From Actinomycetota bacterium (GTDB lineage: Bacteria; Actinomycetota; Actinomycetes; Mycobacteriales; Micromonosporaceae), in assembly GCA_005885115.1 (NCBI GenBank), contig VAXX01000080.1, positions 1 through 6,862 on the forward strand: DNA of 6,862 bases, given 5' to 3'. The position numbers were made by a program, and so were the translations under genes. Under the pieces are notes generated by a model. It was not told where the DNA came from. It ran no database searches and worked only from the letters and a program-made list of their open reading frames with translations. Below, in pieces: positions 1-6,862 of the stretch. Position 1 is the first letter of the stretch, and every line of letters begins with the position of its first letter.

Positions 1-450
1 CCCGCGTGGCGAACTCGGCCTTGGCCGCGTCCCGCAGCCGGGCGATCCGGGTCACGTCCACCTCGACCACGGTGGTGAGCTGCGCGGATACCTGGAGCGA
101 CTCGACCATCCGGCGGGCGATGGTGGCCCGCATCCGGGTCAGCTTCTCGGTCCGCCCGCGCAACGGGCTGGGCTCGGCCTTCGCGGCAGCCGGCGCGGCG
201 GCGGGAGCCGGCGCGGCCGGAGCCGGGGGCGGTGCGGCGGCGGCCGCCTTCTGCTGTTCGGCCGCGTCGAGGACGTCCTGCTTGCGGATCCGGCCACCCA
301 CGCCGGTACCGCTGAGGCTGGACAGGTCCACGCCGTGCTCGCTGGCGAGCTTGCGGACCAGCGGGGTCACGTACCCGCCGTCCTCGCCGGCCGGCGTGCT
401 GATCTGTGCCGCCTGGGCCTGCGCCGGCTTGGCCGCGCCGCCGTTGGTCG

Positions 451-486
451 GCGACTGCGACTGCGACTGCGACTGCGACTGCGACT
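451..486. repeat. Hexanucleotide tandem repeat, six perfect copies, inside the E2 linker
   Basis: The plus-strand unit gcgact is repeated six times without mismatch. On the coding (minus) strand it gives alternating Gln-Ser, (QS)x6, in the linker between lipoyl domain 2 and the E1/E3-binding domain. The unit length is a multiple of three, so copy-number changes would keep the reading frame. Confidence 0.95.
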
Positions 487-524
487 GGGCGGGCGGTGCT
501 TGCGGGGCCGGTGCGGGCGCTGCG

Positions 525-614
525 GCCTGCGGTGCGGGGGCGGCCTGCGGCGCGGGGGCGGCCTGCGGTGCGGGGGCGGCCTGCGGTGCGGGGGCGGCCT
601 GCGGTGCGGGGGCC
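525..614. repeat. 18-bp tandem repeat, five copies, inside the E2 linker
   Basis: The plus-strand unit gcctgcggtgcgggggcg occurs five times head to tail. Copy 2 has one T-to-C change and the last copy differs only at its final base. It encodes five copies of Ala-Pro-Ala-Pro-Gln-Ala on the minus strand, just after lipoyl domain 2. Ala/Pro-rich linkers are normal in E2 proteins and give the lipoyl arm reach. The near-identity of the DNA copies suggests recent expansion by slippage or unequal crossing-over. Confidence 0.93.
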
Positions 615-733
615 GGTACCGGCTGCGCGGGCGCGGAAGCGCCACCCGCCGCGCCGATCACCGCGAGGTCCGCGCCGACCGGTGCGGTCTCGTCCTGGCC
701 GACCTTGATTTCCAGGAGGGTACCGGCGGCCGG

Positions 734-790
734 CGACGGGATCTCGGTGTCCACCTTGTCGGTGGACACCTCCAGCAACGGCTCGTCCGC
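734..790. repeat. 57-bp direct repeat, copy in lipoyl domain 2 (partner at 1151-1207)
   Basis: This stretch matches 1151-1207 with three mismatches in 57 bp, at an offset of 417 bp (139 codons). It covers the lipoyl-lysine loop of domain 2, and the partner covers the same loop of domain 1. It reflects duplication of the lipoyl domain. Recombination between the copies would delete exactly one domain and one linker in frame. Confidence 0.9.
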
Positions 791-1150
791 GTCGATCGAG
801 TCGCCGACCTGCTTGAGCCAGCGGGTGACCGTACCCTCGGTCACCGACTCGCCCAGCGCCGGCATCTTCACCACGGTGCCCGACGCCGACGGTGCCGCCG
901 CTGGCGCCTCGGTATCCGCGGGCTTCTCGGTGGACGGCTCGTCGACGCGCGGCGCCGGCCGCTCCTCCTCGACCGTGGCCCGCTCGGGGGGCTGCTGCGC
1001 GGCGGGCGGTTCCTGGGCGGCGGGCTGCGCCGCGGGCGCCGGCTGCGCGGCCCGCCCGGCGCCGTCCCCGTCGATGACCGCCAGCTCGCTGCCGACCTCG
1101 GCCGTCTCGTCCTCGCGTACGACGATCCGGGTCAGTACGCCGGCCGCGGG

Positions 1151-1207
1151 CGACGGGATCTCGGTGCCCACCTTGTCGGTGGATACCTCCAGCAGCGGCT
1201 CGTCCGC
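1151..1207. repeat. 57-bp direct repeat, copy in lipoyl domain 1 (partner at 734-790)
   Basis: This is the partner of the repeat at 734-790, differing at three positions. It encodes the loop around lipoyl-lysine Lys37 of E2. Confidence 0.9.
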
Positions 1208-1217
1208 CTCGACCCGC

Positions 1218-2615
<1,398 letters not shown>

Positions 2616-2620
2616 GTGAA

Positions 2621-2626
2621 CTCCCC
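2621..2626 (-). promoter_or_regulatory. Ribosome binding site of lpdA
   Basis: GGGGAG on the minus strand lies 5 nt before the GTG at 2615 (gap 2616-2620). It fixes the start that gives MSAPNSGYDVVVLGGG, which matches the usual short N-terminus before the FAD motif. Confidence 0.75.
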
Positions 2627-2831
2627 GGTGCCCGGCTGACTCGACTGCTCCACGATGTCCGACCGGGCGACCCGTGGCTGCCCACGTCGGCTGGGCGCCG
2701 GTGCCGGAAGGGCAGAGGCGCCCCGGCTATCTTGTCACTCCCGGCCGGGGAGCGCGTAACGAGGTGCCCAACGACACGATGGTTCGGCGTACCCTGGTCC
2801 GGCAGTCGGCCGCGTGTCGTGGTCGTTTCGG

Positions 2832-2839
2832 GGAGGAGG
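2832..2839 (+). promoter_or_regulatory. Strong ribosome binding site of the 109-aa hypothetical gene
   Basis: GGAGGAGG lies 5 nt before the GTG at 2845. It decides this start over the in-frame upstream start at 2674, which would add 57 residues of non-conserved-looking sequence. Confidence 0.85.
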
Positions 2840-2844
2840 GGTCG

Positions 2845-3174
2845 GTGGGGCTGTTCAGTCGGCGCGACCGGGCGCCGAGGTCGAGCAGCGACCGGGGCGG
2901 GTACCAGGCGGGCCTGGAGCACCTTGAGCAGTTTGTCCGGTCGCGCTACGGGGTCGAAGGCTTCGTCGAGCCGCGTACCACGGTCACCGACACGACCCTG
3001 ATCCTGATCGCCCACGACGGGGAGTGGACCCGCCGACGGGTACCGGATGCCCGGGTCGCCCGGGACTTCGGGCAGCGCATGGGCGTCCCGGTGTACAACG
3101 TCCAGCTCACCGGCTATCCCCAGCGGATGCGCGACTACAACGAGCGCCGCAAGCGGGCCGCCGAGCCGGGCTGA
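2845..3174 (+). CDS. Conserved-type actinobacterial protein of unknown function (109 aa)
   Basis: I do not recognise a characterised function. The protein begins MGLFSRRDR after a GTG start with an excellent Shine-Dalgarno. A basic, low-complexity N-terminus (to about residue 16) is followed by GGYQAGLEHLEQFVRSRYGV, a predicted helix, then alternating hydrophobic segments around TTLILIAHDGEWTRRRV that look like beta strands. It ends with the motif-like VYNVQLTGYPQRMRDYNERR and a basic tail. There is no signal peptide, membrane segment or cysteine. It appears to be a small soluble alpha/beta protein. From memory, similar short proteins sit beside lpdA in related actinomycetes, sometimes under uninformative names such as oxidoreductase, but no cofactor motif is visible here. 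Its last 40 nt overlap the convergent pepA 3' end. Confidence 0.85.
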   Translation: MGLFSRRDRAPRSSSDRGGYQAGLEHLEQFVRSRYGVEGFVEPRTTVTDTTLILIAHDGEWTRRRVPDARVARDFGQRMGVPVYNVQLTGYPQRMRDYNERRKRAAEPG

Positions 3175-4709
3175 GTCAGCCGGTCGATCAGCTCCAGGAC
3201 GGTACGCACGGGGACGCCGGTACCCCCCTTGGACCAGTACCCGGTCGGTTCGCCGGAGTGGTAGCTGGGCCCGGCGATGTCCAGGTGCGCCCACGGCAGG
3301 TCGGCGGTGACGAACTGGGACAGGAAGATGCCGCCCTGCAGCATGTGCCCGGCCCGGTCCATGTTCGCGTTGGTCTGCGAGATGTCGGCGACGTCGGAGT
3401 CCATCCCCTTGCGCACGTCATCGGGCAGCGGCATCGGCCAGGCCGGTTCGCCGGCCGCGTCGCCGGCCTCCTTGACCCACTGGCAGAAGTCCTCGTCGCC
3501 CATGACGCCGGCGATCCGCTTGCCCAGCGCGACCACCTGGCCGCCGGTCAGTGTGGAGGTCTCCAGCAGGTAGTCCGGCTCGTCCTCGCAGGCCCGCGCC
3601 ATGGCGTCGGCGAGGACCATCCGGCCCTCCGCGTCGGGGTTGAGCACCTCGACCTTCAGGCCGTTGTACATGGTCACCACGTCACCGGGCCGGTACGCCG
3701 AGCCCGAGATCATGTTCTCCGCCATCGGCAGGTATCCGGTGACCGCCAGCTTGGGCTTGAGCGCGGCCACGGCGAGCAGGACCGAGGCGACCGCCGCGGC
3801 GCCGGCCATGTCGCCCTTCATCTCCCACATGCCGCTGGCCGGCTTCACCGCGTACCCGCCGGTGTCGAACGTGATGCCCTTGCCGATCAGGGCCAGGTGC
3901 TGGACGGCGCCGCGCGGGGCGTATGCCAGCCGGACCAGCCGGGGCGGTGCCGTCGAACCCATCCCGACGGCGAGGATCCCGCCGTACCCGCCGCGTTTGA
4001 GCGCCTTCTCGTCCAGGACCTCGACGGAGAGCCCGGCCGCCGTCCCGGCCGCCGCGACCGCGTCGGCGAAGTCCGGCGGGCGCAGCTCGTTGGGGGCGGT
4101 GTTGACCCAGTCCCGGGTACGGGCGACGGCCCGTACCACGGTCGAAGCCCGCTTGGTCTCCGCCTTGACCGCCCGGTCCTTGGCGTCCGGTACGTGCATC
4201 GTCGCCGAGCGCAGCGCCGGCCGGCGCCCGTTGCCTTTCGTCTTGTACCCGGCGAACTGGTATGCGCCGAGCAGCGCCCCCTCGGCCAGTGCCCGTACCG
4301 CCTCCGGCTCCCGCTCGGGATCGTCGGCCACGGGCAGCGCGAACAGCGCCGTCCCCGTACCCGCCAAGGCTCGTGCGGCGACCCCCGCGGCCCGGCGCAG
4401 GACGTCGGTGGCCGGCAGCGCCCCGGCCGGCTCCGGGCCGAGCCCGACCGCGACCACCAGCGGCGCGCTGATCGTCCCGAGCGTGGCCAGCTTGGTCACC
4501 TCGCCGGCGGCGCCGCTGGCCCCGAGCAGCGCGAGCGTCTGGACCAGCCGCCCCTCGAAGGCCGCCGCGATGCTCTCGGCGCCGGAGGCGAGCAGGAGCG
4601 GCGCGGGCGCGTCGGCGTCCTGGCTGTACACCCCGATGACCACCGCGTCGACGGCCTGCTCGGCCGGGTCCCCGTCGGCCAGGCCGAGCGTCGGTAGGCT
4701 CTCGCTCAC
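3135..4709 (-). CDS. pepA: Leucyl (cytosol) aminopeptidase, M17 family, divergent active-site loops
   Basis: This two-metal aminopeptidase removes N-terminal residues from peptides in the cytosol and usually works as a hexamer. The 524-aa protein has an N-terminal macro-like domain (about 1-180) and a C-terminal catalytic domain. All expected residues are present at a constant +7 offset from E. coli PepA: metal ligands Lys277, Asp282, Asp300, Asp359 and Glu361, catalytic Lys289 and Arg363. The surrounding loops are unusual: the signature NTDAEGRL is NPDAEGRM, and the glycine-rich segment common near 445-460 reads TNANMDRAGHMLQGG. The GTG start at 4709 has GGGAG 6 nt upstream. The reading frame continues after the likely family end (...VRTVLELIDRL) for 13 residues, TQPGSAARLRRSL, into the antisense of the 109-aa gene. 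Its promoter region is shared with the divergent gcvT. Family assignment is firm; substrate range is not readable. Confidence 0.95.
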   Translation of the reverse strand: MSESLPTLGLADGDPAEQAVDAVVIGVYSQDADAPAPLLLASGAESIAAAFEGRLVQTLALLGASGAAGEVTKLATLGTISAPLVVAVGLGPEPAGALPATDVLRRAAGVAARALAGTGTALFALPVADDPEREPEAVRALAEGALLGAYQFAGYKTKGNGRRPALRSATMHVPDAKDRAVKAETKRASTVVRAVARTRDWVNTAPNELRPPDFADAVAAAGTAAGLSVEVLDEKALKRGGYGGILAVGMGSTAPPRLVRLAYAPRGAVQHLALIGKGITFDTGGYAVKPASGMWEMKGDMAGAAAVASVLLAVAALKPKLAVTGYLPMAENMISGSAYRPGDVVTMYNGLKVEVLNPDAEGRMVLADAMARACEDEPDYLLETSTLTGGQVVALGKRIAGVMGDEDFCQWVKEAGDAAGEPAWPMPLPDDVRKGMDSDVADISQTNANMDRAGHMLQGGIFLSQFVTADLPWAHLDIAGPSYHSGEPTGYWSKGGTGVPVRTVLELIDRLTQPGSAARLRRSL

Positions 4710-4715
4710 GCTTGT

Positions 4716-4720
4716 CTCCC
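4716..4720 (-). promoter_or_regulatory. Ribosome binding site of pepA
   Basis: GGGAG on the minus strand lies 6 nt before the GTG at 4709 and supports the start giving MSESLPTLGL. Confidence 0.65.
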
Positions 4721-4736
4721 GTCGTAGCTTCCGTCG

Positions 4737-4742
4737 ATGCTA
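4737..4742 (-). promoter_or_regulatory. Candidate -10 element for pepA
   Basis: TAGCAT on the minus strand fits the actinobacterial TANNNT -10 pattern and would give a 5' leader of roughly 20 nt carrying the GGGAG site. No good -35 is visible at 17-18 bp, so this is tentative. Confidence 0.3.
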
Positions 4743-4762
4743 CTGATGTCCCTCCAACGCGA

Positions 4763-4768
4763 TAGGTT
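4763..4768 (+). promoter_or_regulatory. Candidate -10 element for a leaderless gcvT transcript
   Basis: TAGGTT fits TANNNT and ends 8 nt before the ATG at 4777, the usual distance from a -10 box to a transcription start. No Shine-Dalgarno lies before this ATG. Both points suggest a leaderless mRNA, which is common in actinobacteria. The -35 position (about 4739-4745) has no clear match. Confidence 0.4.
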
Positions 4769-4776
4769 TGCACCCC

Positions 4777-5880
4777 ATGAGCGAGCTGCGTCGTTCCCCA
4801 CTGCACGACCGGCACGCCGGGCTGGGTGGGAAATTCGCCGCCTTCGGCGGCTGGGAGATGCCGCTGGAGTACGCCGAGGGTGGCGTCCTCAAAGAGCACG
4901 CGGCGGTACGCGAAGCGGTCGGCCTGTTCGACGTGTCCCACCTGGGTAAGGCGAGCGTGACCGGGCCGGGTGCGGCCGGGTTCGTCAACCGCTGCCTGAG
5001 CAACGACCTGGACCGGATCACACCCGGGCAGGCGCAGTACACGCTGTGCCTGGACGAGTCGACCGGCGGCGTGGTCGACGACCTGATCGCCTACCTGTAC
5101 AGCCCGTACGACGTGTTCCTGATCCCCAACGCCGCCAACACCGCCGAGGTGGTCCGGCGGCTCGCCGCCGCCGCACCGGGGGAGGTCGTGGTGAGCGACC
5201 GGCACGAGGAGTACGCGGTCCTCGCCGTCCAGGGGCCGCGCTCGGCGGAGGTCCTCGACGCGCTGGGGCTGCCGTCCGGGCACGGGTACATGAGCTTCGC
5301 GGCGGGCCGGCTCGGCACGGTCACGCTGACCGTGTGCCGGACCGGCTACACCGGCGAGCACGGGTACGAGCTGGTCGTCCCGTGGGAGGCGGCCGGCCCG
5401 GTGTGGGACGCGGTACTGGACGCCGGTGCCCCGTTCGGGATCCGCCCGTGCGGCCTGGCCGCCCGGGACACGCTGCGTACCGAGATGGGGTACCCGCTGC
5501 ACGGGCAGGACCTGTCGCCGAGCATCACGCCGGTACAGGCCCGGGCCGGTTGGGCGGTCGGCTGGGGCAAGCCGGCGTTCTGGGGCCGGGAGGCGCTGCT
5601 CGCCGAGCGTGGGGCCGGACCGATGCGCCTGCTGTACGGCCTGGAGTCCCTCGACCGGGGGATCCCGCGCCCGCACATGGTCGTCCTGCTCGGCGACGTA
5701 CCCGTCGGTGAGGTCACCAGCGGGACGTTCTCGCCGACCCGACGGATCGGCATCGGGCTGGCCCTGCTGGACAAGGCGTCCGGGCTGCACGAGGACGACG
5801 AGGTGACGGTCGACATCCGGGGCCGCCGTTCGCGGATGCGGGTGGTGAAGCCACCCTTCGTCCAGCCCTCGGTCCGGTAG
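4777..5880 (+). CDS. gcvT: Glycine cleavage system T-protein (aminomethyltransferase)
   Basis: GcvT takes the aminomethyl group from lipoyl-H protein, releases ammonia and passes the one-carbon unit to tetrahydrofolate, giving 5,10-methylene-THF. The 367-aa length is normal. Family hallmarks run in order: [22 protein letters not shown] near the N-terminus, FDVSHLGK (51-58), the folate-site segment [10 protein letters not shown] with Asp101, which matches the catalytic Asp of characterised T-proteins, [10 protein letters not shown], the [20 protein letters not shown] motif, and the C-terminal barrel [22 protein letters not shown] 4777 is preferred over an in-frame TTG at 4768, which overlaps the putative -10 and has no ribosome binding site. 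It diverges from pepA across 67 bp. The gene ends 4 bp before the convergent cobS stop. H- and P-protein genes are not in the window; the nearby LpdA would be its L-protein partner. Confidence 0.96.
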   Translation: MSELRRSPLHDRHAGLGGKFAAFGGWEMPLEYAEGGVLKEHAAVREAVGLFDVSHLGKASVTGPGAAGFVNRCLSNDLDRITPGQAQYTLCLDESTGGVVDDLIAYLYSPYDVFLIPNAANTAEVVRRLAAAAPGEVVVSDRHEEYAVLAVQGPRSAEVLDALGLPSGHGYMSFAAGRLGTVTLTVCRTGYTGEHGYELVVPWEAAGPVWDAVLDAGAPFGIRPCGLAARDTLRTEMGYPLHGQDLSPSITPVQARAGWAVGWGKPAFWGREALLAERGAGPMRLLYGLESLDRGIPRPHMVVLLGDVPVGEVTSGTFSPTRRIGIGLALLDKASGLHEDDEVTVDIRGRRSRMRVVKPPFVQPSVR

Positions 5881-5884
5881 GCAG

Positions 5885-6640
5885 CTAGCCCAGCGACAGC
5901 CCGACCAGGGCCACGGTCTGGCCGATCTCGACCAGCGCACCGAGGACGTCTCCGGTCGTACCGCCGAGCCGGTTCACCGCGTGCCGGTGTACCAGCACCG
6001 TCGCCCCGAGTCCGGCCAGCACCGCCACCGGCCCCTGCCACGGCCGGCCCGGTACGGCCAGCAGCGCCACCGCCGCCACGCCCAGGTACCCCAGGGCCAG
6101 GTCGAGCCCCCGGGTCGTACCCACGACCAGGGCGCCGAGCCCGTCCGGCCGCGCCGCGGCCATGCCCCGCCGGCACGCCCAGGTGACCGCGAGCCGCCCG
6201 GACGCGAGCCCGGCCACGGTGGACGCGAGCAGCGCGAGCACCGGCCGCGCGCCGATGCCGGCGAACGCACCGGCCTGGATGAGTACCGCCAGGACGATCG
6301 CCACCACCCCGAACGGCCCCACCTCGGGACTGCGCATGATGGCCAGCGCCCGGGGCCGGGCGGTGTACGAGCCGAGCCCGTCCGCGGTGTCGGCCAGCCC
6401 GTCCAGGTGCAGCCCCCGGGTCAGCGCCGCGCCCAGGCCGACGGCCAGCCCGCCGAGCACCAGGGCGGGGGCGTGCAGCAGCCACAGCCCGAACAGCGCG
6501 AGCCCGACCACCAGGCCGAGCAGCGCGCCCACCACCGGGGCCAGGATCATCGCGGCCCGGGCGGCCGAGCGGTCCACCCGTCCGGAGGACAGCGGGAAAA
6601 CCGTGAAGGTGGTCAGCGCCAGGCGCAGTCCGTCACGCAC
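5885..6640 (-). CDS. cobS: Adenosylcobinamide-GDP ribazoletransferase (cobalamin synthase)
   Basis: CobS is a membrane enzyme that joins adenosylcobinamide-GDP to alpha-ribazole (or its 5'-phosphate), the step that closes the nucleotide loop of B12. The 251-aa protein is rich in hydrophobic segments (about 31-56, 58-74, 111-127, 132-148, 183-197, 203-217, 236-250), consistent with a polytopic inner-membrane protein. Diagnostic motifs are the acidic cluster TRGLHLDGLADTADGLG (74-90, with Asp80, Asp84, Asp87), MRSPEVGPFGV (102-112) and GGTTGDVLGA (226-235). The GTG start at 6640 lies inside the end of cobT, in the overlap GTGCGTGA, and has no good ribosome binding site, so translation is probably coupled to cobT. 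The 3' end meets gcvT tail to tail with a 4-bp gap and no room for a separate terminator. Confidence 0.95.
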   Translation of the reverse strand: MRDGLRLALTTFTVFPLSSGRVDRSAARAAMILAPVVGALLGLVVGLALFGLWLLHAPALVLGGLAVGLGAALTRGLHLDGLADTADGLGSYTARPRALAIMRSPEVGPFGVVAIVLAVLIQAGAFAGIGARPVLALLASTVAGLASGRLAVTWACRRGMAAARPDGLGALVVGTTRGLDLALGYLGVAAVALLAVPGRPWQGPVAVLAGLGATVLVHRHAVNRLGGTTGDVLGALVEIGQTVALVGLSLG

Positions 6641-6862
6641 GAATCGTGTCCGGGTCGGCCAGCACGTCCTGACTGTCCACAGTGTACACCGTAGCCGGCC
6701 CGGCGGCGCTGGCGAGCAGCAGCGCGGACTGGATCAGCGGCAGCACGGTCAGCGCGGCGCCGCCCTCGCCCAGGCCCAGACCCAGTTCGGCCACCGGGGT
6801 CAGGGTGAGCCGGTCGGCGCCGGTCCGCACCGCCGGGTGCCCGCCGTCGTCGGCCAGCAGCA
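6633..6862 (-). CDS. cobT: Nicotinate-nucleotide--dimethylbenzimidazole phosphoribosyltransferase, C-terminal part; start outside window
   Basis: CobT transfers phosphoribose from nicotinate mononucleotide to 5,6-dimethylbenzimidazole, making alpha-ribazole 5'-phosphate, the lower ligand that CobS attaches. Only the last 75 codons are in the window. They read LLADDGGHPAVRTGADRLTL then TPVAELGLGLGEGGAALTVL. The LGEG motif holds the Glu that corresponds to the catalytic base of characterised CobT (Glu317 in Salmonella). After the usual family end near LPLIQSALLL there is a tail of about 26 residues ending DVLADPDTIRA, longer than I expect; it may be lineage specific. The stop overlaps the cobS start by 8 nt, so cobT and cobS form one operon. 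The name rests on a C-terminal fragment and on the adjacent cobS. Confidence 0.88.
   Translation of the reverse strand, partial: LLADDGGHPAVRTGADRLTLTPVAELGLGLGEGGAALTVLPLIQSALLLASAAGPATVYTVDSQDVLADPDTIRA

Larger units (their letters stand above)
2616..2844. other. Divergent intergenic region between lpdA and the hypothetical gene
   Basis: These 229 bp separate two divergently read genes and must carry both promoters unless lpdA is transcribed otherwise. I see the lpdA ribosome binding site at its left end and a strong one for the 109-aa gene at its right end. A TTGTCA at 2732-2737 is followed after 19 bp by TAACGA at 2757-2762, with a 10-bp palindrome CCCGGCCGGG at 2740-2749 between them. 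A TACCCT (TANNNT) lies at 2790-2795. None of these is convincing as a promoter in DNA this GC-rich. No RNA gene or terminator hairpin with a T-run is apparent. Confidence 0.5.

Noticed and set aside
451..614. Short tandem repeats as a possible CRISPR array or regulatory repeat
   Set aside because: The units are contiguous, with no spacers, and are in frame inside the E2 linker, where Ala/Pro/Gln/Ser repeats are expected.
2732..2762. TTGTCA and TAACGA with a CCCGGCCGGG palindrome between them, as a promoter with operator upstream of the 109-aa gene
   Set aside because: The 19-bp spacer is too long, TAACGA lacks the final T, and short GC palindromes are common by chance in this DNA. It is mentioned only in the intergenic description.
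3024..4697. An open plus-strand frame of 557 codons antisense to pepA
   Set aside because: It is an antisense shadow of a firmly identified M17 peptidase, with no conserved motif and composition typical of wrong-frame GC-rich DNA.
3682..5940. An open minus-strand frame of 752 codons across pepA (same strand, other frame) and antisense to gcvT
   Set aside because: It crosses two well-supported genes and the promoter gap between them, and its product is Arg/Gly/Pro/Ala-rich with no recognisable domain.

Overview
The window is GC-rich chromosomal DNA with near-exclusive G/C third codon positions, GTG starts, and gene content typical of high-GC Actinobacteria. Protein style and gene order suggest a Micromonosporaceae-like organism; this is inferred, not proven. 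There are no phage, IS, CRISPR or RNA-gene signals, and coding density is very high. I see a core-metabolism locus rather than a new biological system.

Layout, left to right. (1) Positions 1-1282, minus: 5' part of a dihydrolipoamide acyltransferase (E2) gene, running off the left edge, with two lipoyl domains and highly repetitive linkers. (2) 1218-2615, minus: dihydrolipoamide dehydrogenase (E3), whose 3' end runs into the E2 gene in another frame. (3) 2616-2844: a 229-bp divergent intergenic region. (4) 2845-3174, plus: a 109-aa conserved-type hypothetical protein. (5) 3135-4709, minus: M17 leucyl aminopeptidase, overlapping the hypothetical gene tail to tail. (6) 4710-4776: short divergent promoter region. 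(7) 4777-5880, plus: glycine-cleavage T-protein. (8) 5885-6640, minus: cobalamin synthase CobS. (9) 6633-6862, minus: 3' end of cobT, overlapping cobS by 8 nt and running off the right edge.

How the genes relate: E2 and E3 are parts of the 2-oxoacid dehydrogenase complexes. E3 is normally also the L-protein that reoxidises lipoyl-H protein in the glycine cleavage system, in which the nearby GcvT is the T-protein, so lipoate- and one-carbon-linked metabolism is clustered. CobT and CobS perform late steps of cobalamin nucleotide-loop assembly. PepA is a general cytosolic peptidase.

The most notable observation is the E3/E2 junction at about 1295-1300. The E3 reading frame is normal through its active-site HPHPT motif, then abruptly loses the conserved Glu and the C-terminal helix and continues for 26 codons out of frame through the E2 gene. 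At the same point E2 lacks its usual upstream start codon and any Shine-Dalgarno. This looks like a small deletion joining the two genes, either a real mutation or an assembly error.
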